DNA of 55,741 nt from an uncultured Bacilli bacterium (GTDB taxonomy: Bacteria; Bacillota_I; Bacilli_A; RF39; UBA660). Of this stretch, positions 49,407-55,741 are shown one piece after another. Positions within the stretch are counted from its first letter, which is position 1; the number at the start of each line of letters is the position of its first letter. The translations under genes were made by a program, and so were the position numbers. The notes under the pieces were generated by a model. The model saw only the letters and a program-made list of their open reading frames with translations. It was not told the origin of the DNA and searched no databases. Location of the stretch: positions 1-55,741 of the forward strand of contig CANRCX010000009.1 of the NCBI GenBank assembly GCA_947629235.1, read 5' to 3'.

Positions 49407-52310
49407 ATGTCAAATGAAGAGTTAACTGAAGAAGAAATAAAAAGACAAGAAAAATCTATTCGTGACCAAGAATTAGGTTCTTTTTATGGTGCCTATAAAG
49501 AAAAAAAACATAATCAAAAAGATGTAGATGCAATTAACAACAGAACTGGTAAAAACGAAGAAAATGTTAACTACGATGAAGAAGAACAAGAAACTCAAAC
49601 AAATAAAAACTCTTCATCTCTTAAAGAAAAAGAAGGTTTAAAAAAAGAAGATAGTGAAAAAGAATCTGATAGTAAGGATTCTGATAATAAAGAAACTGAT
49701 GAAAAAGATAAAAAAGAAGAAAAATCATCTGATAATAAAAAAAATCCATTAAATAAAAAACAAGTACTTGAAGATTTATCAGGTGTAACAAATATTAAAA
49801 ATAAATTTCTAGCATTGCAATTAAAAATAAAATTAATAATTTTTTTAGGTGGATTATTTCTTGTTTTTGTAATTATAATGTCTTTAATTATGGCAATTGA
49901 TAATTTTACTAGTGGAATTGTTAATTTCTTTGGTGTACCTGAAAGTGACACTAAGGAAAATGCTAGTGTTAGTGAAGCAGATGGATTATATACAAATGAA
50001 GAATATTTTTATGATGATGATGGTAATGAACTTAATAGTGAGGATTTAGTTAATAAATTAAAAAAAGATAATAGATGCAAAGTAACAATATGGAATAGAA
50101 TTTCTGATGCATTTAGTGATAAATTTAAAGATCCTTGTGAATTTATGAGATATCTAAAAAAACATACAGATGGAAAAGAAACAAATTTAGGATTAATTAT
50201 TGGTACAGTATTTTATGGATTTGATTCTCAACCTTTAGCAAGTCAATATGATAATCCAAAAGATGCTTTAGATGATGTACCAGCTTCTAATCACTTTGAA
50301 GCATTTAAAAAGATATTAACAGAAAATGATTTTATAAATGAAAGTGCTCTTAATTCAATTATTAATAGTACTATGTCTAATGAAAAATATACATATTATA
50401 CATGGGAAGTAAAAGAAGAAGATGCAAAAGATGATGATGTAGAAGAAACAGATTTAGATGAATTAGAAGAACAAGAAAAACCTAAAAAATTGGTTGGAAA
50501 ATGTATAGAACATGATGGTGGTTCAACTCATTATAGTCTTGATAAATGGAAGATTTTTATGAGATTTGGTGAACCACTTGCTAATAAATATGAAAAAATT
50601 ATAAGAGATTCTATGGCTTATAACAGTAGTGATGAAGAATGTAATGGAACTATCAGTGATGATGAGTTATTAGAAAGAATTAAAGCCTCAGCAGAAGATA
50701 GTAGCGTTAAAATAGAACTTGATAAAAAAAGTGTAAATGCTGCTAGAAATCAATTACAAAATGGTTCTCAAGCTGATTCATTAGAAGCATTTAGTCAAGC
50801 TGCTGATGTAAATACAAAAACAAAAGATGTATTTCAAAGTTACGATGGAGATGTATTTGATTATAAAAATGGTTTTGCATATACTCATTTTCCATATTTT
50901 AGAGCAATGGAAAATAAAAATGATGGAATAGATGTTGAATATGATGATGTATTTACTCCAAAAGAAATAGAAACTATTATATTAGAAATTATTGATAGAA
51001 AATCAGAACTTAACGATGTATTATTATTGATGGATTTAGATGATAGCGGAACATCTTATTCTGATAATTTAACATCTGTTGTAACTGGTGCTTCTTGTGG
51101 AAATTATTTAAGTGTTAAAAGTTTAGATGAAATTACAGTAAGATTAACAGATTGTAATGGTATGTTTTTAGCAAATGTTCCATTTGATGATTATATTATT
51201 GGTGTTGCAAATGCTGAAGTTAGTAATACTAATGACAATTATGTATTATCTGAAATGGTTGCGGCAATAAGTTATGCTTTACATAGACATAACAATTATA
51301 CAAAAGGTAATGTTATTAATATGAGAAGTGGTACTTGTGATCAAGCATATTGTAATATGAATAAAGGATGTAGTGTAGTACCAGCACCTAATGTATGTAG
51401 TGCTTGTTCATCTTTCTTAATTGGTGGTGGAAATAAAGCTTATCCAAGTTTATATCCAAAATATAAAGCTCTATATGAAAAAGCAAGCGATTATTTACTT
51501 GTTTCAAATGGTACTGTTCATAATGCTCATTATGTTAGTTCGATACAAAATGAGTGGTCAAGAAAAGCTAATGCAGGTATGTCATTTACACAAATAATGC
51601 AAGAAACTTATGCAGATGAAGGAGCAGAATTAATAAGATGTAGTGAAGCAGATGCATCTAGTAGTTCATCATCATCATCTTTAAGAGTAGGAAGCAAAGC
51701 AACTACTGAATATCCAGAAGTATCTCCAGATTATGGTAAATATTATGGATTTTCATATAATGATGAGCCTGAAGGTAGAAATATTACTATGAATCCAGAA
51801 TGGAAAAAAGCAAATCTTACAAGTGTATCTACAAATTGTAGTGCTGCTGGTTGGAATCAAACCATGCTAGTTAACACTCAAGCAAAATCAAAATTTGAAG
51901 ATGCATTTAAGAGAGTTTGCACAATATTAACAAATGGAGTTAAACTAAAAAGTGGAAAAACATGTAAAATGAGTGCAAATGATATAAAATTTGGTGGATC
52001 TTTTGTAGAAAGAAAAACATCATCAGGAAGTTTCAGTTTACATGCTTATGGTTTAGCAGTAGATTTTAACTATACAGCTAAATATAATATAAATGGTACA
52101 ATTTATTCTCCATATGATTCTAGTAGAAGTTTAGAAAACTATATGAAATTTGTTGAAGCTATTGGTGGAGATGAAGAAGACTGTAGAAATGTAAACTATA
52201 TATTATGGAAATATGCTTTTGAACCAGCTGGATTCAATTGGGGTGGCAACTGGGGTAGAAATGGAAATAGTGCAACATATGATGGAATGCATTTTGAAGT
52301 CAAGTATTAA
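49407..52310 (+). CDS. Membrane-anchored SpoIID-like plus M15 peptidoglycan enzyme of the T4SS
   Basis: 967 residues. A very acidic/basic cytoplasmic N-terminus (about 1-135), one membrane segment (about 141-167), a unique region (about 190-540), then a SpoIID/LytB-like domain (about 564-740: VPFDDYIIGVANAEVS ... LSEMVAAISYALHR, and NGTVHNAHYVSS), and a C-terminal M15 peptidase (about 810-967) with SLHAYGLAVDF (His879, Asp886) and DGMHFEV (His962), the zinc ligands of VanY-like D-Ala-D-Ala carboxypeptidases. Conjugation systems of Gram-positives use an NlpC/P60 plus transglycosylase hydrolase at this position; this gene replaces it with a glycan-cleaving SpoIID-like domain and an M15 peptidase. 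Many Cys in the SpoIID part. Confidence 0.82.
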   Translation: MSNEELTEEEIKRQEKSIRDQELGSFYGAYKEKKHNQKDVDAINNRTGKNEENVNYDEEEQETQTNKNSSSLKEKEGLKKEDSEKESDSKDSDNKETDEKDKKEEKSSDNKKNPLNKKQVLEDLSGVTNIKNKFLALQLKIKLIIFLGGLFLVFVIIMSLIMAIDNFTSGIVNFFGVPESDTKENASVSEADGLYTNEEYFYDDDGNELNSEDLVNKLKKDNRCKVTIWNRISDAFSDKFKDPCEFMRYLKKHTDGKETNLGLIIGTVFYGFDSQPLASQYDNPKDALDDVPASNHFEAFKKILTENDFINESALNSIINSTMSNEKYTYYTWEVKEEDAKDDDVEETDLDELEEQEKPKKLVGKCIEHDGGSTHYSLDKWKIFMRFGEPLANKYEKIIRDSMAYNSSDEECNGTISDDELLERIKASAEDSSVKIELDKKSVNAARNQLQNGSQADSLEAFSQAADVNTKTKDVFQSYDGDVFDYKNGFAYTHFPYFRAMENKNDGIDVEYDDVFTPKEIETIILEIIDRKSELNDVLLLMDLDDSGTSYSDNLTSVVTGASCGNYLSVKSLDEITVRLTDCNGMFLANVPFDDYIIGVANAEVSNTNDNYVLSEMVAAISYALHRHNNYTKGNVINMRSGTCDQAYCNMNKGCSVVPAPNVCSACSSFLIGGGNKAYPSLYPKYKALYEKASDYLLVSNGTVHNAHYVSSIQNEWSRKANAGMSFTQIMQETYADEGAELIRCSEADASSSSSSSSLRVGSKATTEYPEVSPDYGKYYGFSYNDEPEGRNITMNPEWKKANLTSVSTNCSAAGWNQTMLVNTQAKSKFEDAFKRVCTILTNGVKLKSGKTCKMSANDIKFGGSFVERKTSSGSFSLHAYGLAVDFNYTAKYNINGTIYSPYDSSRSLENYMKFVEAIGGDEEDCRNVNYILWKYAFEPAGFNWGGNWGRNGNSATYDGMHFEVKY

Positions 52311-52322
52311 GGAGAAATAATT

Positions 52323-53120
52323 ATGGAAGAGAAAAGAGCTAATTTTATAATATTAGGAATCCTTACAATAATTTTACTAATAGTAATTATTCCACTTATT
52401 ATTATAAATAATAGAGAAGAAAATAAGAAAAATTTCCCTGAATATAAAGATATAGACATATCAGAAAAAGATGTAAAAGATCCAAATAGTGAAAGTTATA
52501 AGGAAATAAGAAAAGAATTAGAAAGTGACTATTACTTTTCTAAAGAAGCATTAATTACTGATTATGATTCAGAAAAATATAATGGTAGTAATATTCAAAA
52601 TATGTTATGGAATTTTATATTCTCATATGAACTTGAAAATACAAAATACATGGCATCTAATAATAAAAAAGAAGGAACATTTTGCTTAAGTAAAAATAAT
52701 ACAATTGAAGCTTTTAAAGAATTATATGATGTAGATATAAAAAATGAACTTAATATATTATTAGGTTATTATGAATATGTTTATAAAAAAGGTAATGATT
52801 ATTGCTTTATATATAAAAATGTAGCAAACGATTATGATAATGAAATTACTATTGCAGTAGAAAGAATGGCTATGATAGGTACTACTGTTACTACAGATAT
52901 ATATGTATATGAATATTATACAAATGGACTTGAAAATGAAATTTCAAATGTAAATATATTAAAAAGATATATTGAAAATAACAATTATAGTTCTGCTAGT
53001 AATGTAGTTACAAATTATTTAAATGGCAAAGTTACTCATAAACAATTAAAATTAAAAGTTAATAATAAAGGTAAATTTTTCAAATATAAAATTTTAAGTA
53101 GCAAAATATTAGAATATTAG
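52323..53120 (+). CDS. Single-pass membrane protein of the T4SS operon
   Basis: 265 residues. One N-terminal membrane segment (about 8-28) and an extracytoplasmic domain rich in Asn, Tyr, Lys and Glu. The topology (short inside end, one helix, outer domain of about 220 residues) and place in the operon would fit the VirB8/TcpC-like assembly factor, but no sequence motif confirms it. AAGGAG lies before the ATG. It starts 12 bases after the hydrolase gene. Confidence 0.6.
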   Translation: MEEKRANFIILGILTIILLIVIIPLIIINNREENKKNFPEYKDIDISEKDVKDPNSESYKEIRKELESDYYFSKEALITDYDSEKYNGSNIQNMLWNFIFSYELENTKYMASNNKKEGTFCLSKNNTIEAFKELYDVDIKNELNILLGYYEYVYKKGNDYCFIYKNVANDYDNEITIAVERMAMIGTTVTTDIYVYEYYTNGLENEISNVNILKRYIENNNYSSASNVVTNYLNGKVTHKQLKLKVNNKGKFFKYKILSSKILEY

Positions 53121-53171
53121 TGAAAATTTAAAATTTATATTGTATAATAAAATTGTATTGAGGTGAAAATC

Positions 53172-55418
53172 ATGAAATTTAAATTTAGAGCTGATTTGAA
53201 AGATATAGTAATATTTTTAATATTCTGTGTAGTATTATTATATTTTATCGCGATAGCAGTATTAAATATAAATAGATTTGCAACAGAAGGGGAGTTAAGT
53301 GGACTAAATCCCTTACCTGCATTTGGTAGTGAATTTTTATTTACTACATTAGTATTTTATATTTTAGCATTAGTATCTATGATACTTGCTTGCTCTTCAT
53401 TCTTTTTAGAAAGAGAAGAAGGATTTGGAATCTCTACTCAAAAGAAAACAAAAAATGATGGATATTCTAAGTTAATGAGTGATAAAGATATGAAAAAGGA
53501 TTATGGTATCAAAAAAGTTCATTTAAAAGATGATAATTATGATGCCGGTGGTATTCCAATTATTAATGATGGAGTTAATGCATGGGTAGATGATAGTGGT
53601 CAACCACACTCACTTATAATGGGTGCTTCTGGTTCAGGAAAAACTCAAGCATTTATGTTTCCACTTATTAAAATATTAGCTCGTCATGGTGAAAGTATGA
53701 TAGTTACTGACCCAAAAGGTGAGTTATACGAAGCATGTGGTGAATTATTAAAAGAAAAAGGATATAAGATTATATTAATTAACTTCCGTGATCCAAAAGA
53801 AGGAGCTGCATGGAATCCATTCTCATATCCATATAGAATTTATAAAGAAGGAAATACTGATAAAGCAAATGAACTTTTACAAGACCTTGCTAGTAATATA
53901 TTAATAGATCCAAATAATAAAGCTGAACCATTCTGGGAACAAACAGCATCAAACTTCTTTACTGGACTTTCACTTGGACTATTTGATGATGCTACTGAAG
54001 AAGAAATAAATATAAATAGTATAAATATGATGGCTGAAGTAGGTGAAGATAGAATAGGTTCTTCTACTTATATTAAAGAATACTTTAAGAGTAAAGGAGA
54101 ATTATCTCCTGCATATATAGCAGCAGCTTCTTGTATTAATGCACCAAATGAAACTCGTGGTGGTATCATGAGTACATTTAGAACAAAAACAAGAATTTTC
54201 TCATCACAAGAAGCATTAAGTGAAATGCTTTCATATAGTGATTTTGATATAAGAGATATTGGTAAAGAAAAAACAGCAGTATTTTTAAAAGTTCATGATG
54301 AAAAAACAACATATCATGCTCTTGCTACAATATTTGTAAAACAAGCATATGAAGCTTTAATTGCTGTAGCTCAAACTTGTCCAGGATTAAAACTTCCATA
54401 CAGAACAAATTTTATATTAGATGAATTTGCTAATATGCCAGCACTTAAAGATGTAGAAACAATGATAACAGCATCTCGTAGTAGAAACATAAGATTTAGT
54501 TTCGTTATTCAAAACTTCTCACAATTAAATAAAGTTTATGGAAAAGATGTTGCTGAAACAATCAAAGGTAACTGTGGAAACTTTGTATATATCATGAGTA
54601 CAGAGCTAGCAGCCTTAGAAGAAATTAGTAAATTACTTGGGGATAAAAAGCCAGAAAAACCTAAAAAAGATGAACCAGCTCCACCAATTAGACCTTTATT
54701 TACAGTAAGTGATCTACAAGCATTAAAAGAAGGAGAAGTTATAATTAATAGATTTAGAAGTATGCCTTTCAAAACAAAACTTGTATATGATCATAAAATT
54801 GATTGGGGTAAAAAATATAGTTTAATGCAATATACTCAAAGAGCTCATCATGATGTTAAAGTATTTGATTTAAAAGGATATGTAAATAAATTAAGAGAAA
54901 AAGAAGGACCAGCACCAACTGGAATGCCAGGAATGGCTATGCCTGGAATGATGGGTGGAATGCCAGGAATGGGAATGCCTGGTATGGGGGTTCCATTTAT
55001 GCCAGGTACTATGAGTAGTTCTAAACCATCTATGCCAACAGATTTAGATGATTATATTAAGAAATTAGATGAAAAAATAGCTGAACTTGAAAAAGAAGAA
55101 GCTGAAGAACAGGCAAGGATGGAAAAAGAAGCCAAAGAAAAACAAAATATTGATAATGTTAATACAACTGAAACACAAGAAAATATACAAAAAGATATCA
55201 GTGATATTCTTGAACATAGAACTGCAGATGTAGTGGAAGAAGTAAAAGAAGAAGTTCCAGTGCCAAAAGAAGAACCACATGAACTAGATATACAAAAACC
55301 AACTTATGATAATGTTGAAAGACCAAAAGTAAGTGTTGATGTTGATAGTGTAGTAGTTCCTAAAGAAAATAAAGATGAAGACTTCTTTGATGATTTCTTT
55401 GGTGGTGAAGATGAATAG
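53172..55418 (+). CDS. VirD4/TraG-type coupling ATPase
   Basis: 748 residues from ATG 53172 (GAGGTG upstream; GTG 53163 also in frame). Two membrane segments (about 10-33 and 52-76), then the TraG core: Walker A GASGSGKT (151-158), TDPKGELYEACGELL, WNPFSYP, Walker B NFILDEFANMP with Asp417-Glu418, and SRNIRFSFVIQNFSQL. VirD4 brings substrates to the secretion channel. Residues 584-612 are a GMPGM repeat (Met-Pro-Gly rich), followed by a coiled coil (about 620-665) and an acidic tail ending DDFFDDFFGGEDE-like. Such tails often receive substrate signals. The gene ends in its own terminator. Confidence 0.92.
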   Translation: MKFKFRADLKDIVIFLIFCVVLLYFIAIAVLNINRFATEGELSGLNPLPAFGSEFLFTTLVFYILALVSMILACSSFFLEREEGFGISTQKKTKNDGYSKLMSDKDMKKDYGIKKVHLKDDNYDAGGIPIINDGVNAWVDDSGQPHSLIMGASGSGKTQAFMFPLIKILARHGESMIVTDPKGELYEACGELLKEKGYKIILINFRDPKEGAAWNPFSYPYRIYKEGNTDKANELLQDLASNILIDPNNKAEPFWEQTASNFFTGLSLGLFDDATEEEININSINMMAEVGEDRIGSSTYIKEYFKSKGELSPAYIAAASCINAPNETRGGIMSTFRTKTRIFSSQEALSEMLSYSDFDIRDIGKEKTAVFLKVHDEKTTYHALATIFVKQAYEALIAVAQTCPGLKLPYRTNFILDEFANMPALKDVETMITASRSRNIRFSFVIQNFSQLNKVYGKDVAETIKGNCGNFVYIMSTELAALEEISKLLGDKKPEKPKKDEPAPPIRPLFTVSDLQALKEGEVIINRFRSMPFKTKLVYDHKIDWGKKYSLMQYTQRAHHDVKVFDLKGYVNKLREKEGPAPTGMPGMAMPGMMGGMPGMGMPGMGVPFMPGTMSSSKPSMPTDLDDYIKKLDEKIAELEKEEAEEQARMEKEAKEKQNIDNVNTTETQENIQKDISDILEHRTADVVEEVKEEVPVPKEEPHELDIQKPTYDNVERPKVSVDVDSVVVPKENKDEDFFDDFFGGEDE

Positions 55419-55441
55419 TAAAATAAACTATTCATTTTTTT
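55411..55441 (+). terminator. Intrinsic terminator overlapping the virD4 stop codon
   Basis: ATGAATAGT (55411-55419) pairs with ACTATTCAT (55427-55435), followed by seven T. It ends the type IV secretion operon. Confidence 0.9.
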
Positions 55442-55467
55442 TGCATAAAATATTTTAGGTGATTAAA

Positions 55468-55683
55468 ATGAAAATAATTGATGTTAGTGATAAATACACG
55501 TATAGTCAAGGACATTTAGAAAATAGTATAAATATTCCTTATGATGAACTTATAAATAATTATAGAAAATATTTAAATAAAAATGATAAGTATTATTTAT
55601 ATTGTAAAAGTGGTAAATTAAGTAAAAGAGCAGTGCTTGTTTTATCTAGTTTAGGTTATAATGTTTTTTTTAAGTTTCCGTAA
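55468..55683 (+). CDS. Small rhodanese-domain protein
   Basis: 71 residues from ATG 55468, with AGGTGAT upstream. GHLENSINIPYDEL and the active loop CKSGKLS (Cys46) followed by SKRAVLVLSSLGYNV are the rhodanese fold's last half and core. Such single-domain proteins carry persulphide sulphur. The C-terminus ends in FFKFP instead of the usual NLKGG, just after a run of seven T in DNA, so a frameshift or a natural shortening is possible. Confidence 0.78.
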   Translation: MKIIDVSDKYTYSQGHLENSINIPYDELINNYRKYLNKNDKYYLYCKSGKLSKRAVLVLSSLGYNVFFKFP

Positions 55684-55703
55684 AAATTAAAAGAAAATAA
55701 AAG

Positions 55704-55738
55704 AACTAGAAAATGTTAATAACTTTTTCTAGTTTTTT
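55704..55738 (+). terminator. Intrinsic terminator after the rhodanese gene
   Basis: AACTAGAAAA (55704-55713) pairs with TTTTCTAGTT (55725-55734), followed by T. Confidence 0.8.
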
Positions 55739-55741
55739 AGT

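Noticed and set aside
49407-52310. Sporulation gene spoIID
   Set aside because: The SpoIID-like domain is one part of a large T4SS-operon protein with an M15 domain, and no other sporulation gene is seen.
44658-55418. Complete integrative conjugative element
   Set aside because: No relaxase, integrase, excisionase or flanking att repeats are visible, and flanks are ordinary chromosomal genes.
1-55741. Mycoplasma-type code with TGA as tryptophan
   Set aside because: TGA ends mcrB at the ATGA overlap, csaA and the NusG-like gene, and all tryptophans are TGG.
1-55741. tRNA, rRNA or CRISPR arrays
   Set aside because: No TTCGAATC-type arm with matching acceptor stem and no regular repeat-spacer pattern was seen; the few GC-rich blocks are explained as IS or small-RNA candidates.

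Overview
The window is AT-rich DNA (about a quarter G+C by eye) from what looks like a Bacillota/Bacilli-type bacterium, probably an anaerobic, host-associated member of the uncultured gut Bacilli or Mollicutes-like groups. The basis is Gram-positive-type Shine-Dalgarno sites (AAAGGAG and AGGTGAT), lipoproteins and a sortase-type surface protein, a pyruvate:ferredoxin oxidoreductase, PolC-type polymerase sequences and TGG-only tryptophan. TGA is used as a stop (for example at the end of mcrB), so the mycoplasma code does not apply. The lineage is an inference.

Layout. 1-5.6 kb: the end of an MMPL transporter, an S66 peptidase, two small lipoproteins, a secreted streptogrisin-like protease and an Ig-like-domain protein. 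5.7-10.2 kb (minus strand): a four-gene operon of a NusG/KOW-type protein, a DnaB-like protein without Walker A, a shortened PolC-like protein with all three catalytic aspartates replaced, and a helix-turn-helix protein. 10.4-15.7 kb: small housekeeping genes (DUF1232, CMD-cupin pair, EcsC-like, flavin reductase, methyltransferase) and a RhuM-Fic protein. 15.7-19.9 kb: a McrBC-type modification-dependent restriction pair. 19.9-28.6 kb: two CDF cation transporters around a glutathione peroxidase, a membrane-bound XRE regulator, CsaA, a macro-domain protein, a thioredoxin-like lipoprotein, a CNNM-type CBS protein, an arginase-family enzyme and a small exported protein. 28.6-31.1 kb: an IS110-family element preceded by a truncated tandem copy, with a likely bridge-RNA region. 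31.2-37.6 kb: a large sortase-anchored vWA surface protein behind a TA-repeat promoter, then nifJ. 37.7-44.6 kb: transglutaminase-like, radical SAM, recG, yebC and small unknowns, plus a candidate structured RNA at 40.5 kb. 44.6-55.4 kb: a type IV secretion operon (VirB6, PrgI/VirB3, split VirB4, SpoIID-M15 peptidoglycan enzyme, an unknown membrane protein, VirD4) with no relaxase, integrase or attachment site seen.

The most unusual part is the 5.7-10.2 kb operon. Its members look like replication and transcription proteins stripped of catalysis, and it lies close to Fic and McrBC genes, which makes a regulatory, decoy or defence role worth testing. Many genes are packed so that an intrinsic terminator overlaps the preceding stop codon and an extended -10 (TGATATAAT) follows directly with a very short leader.
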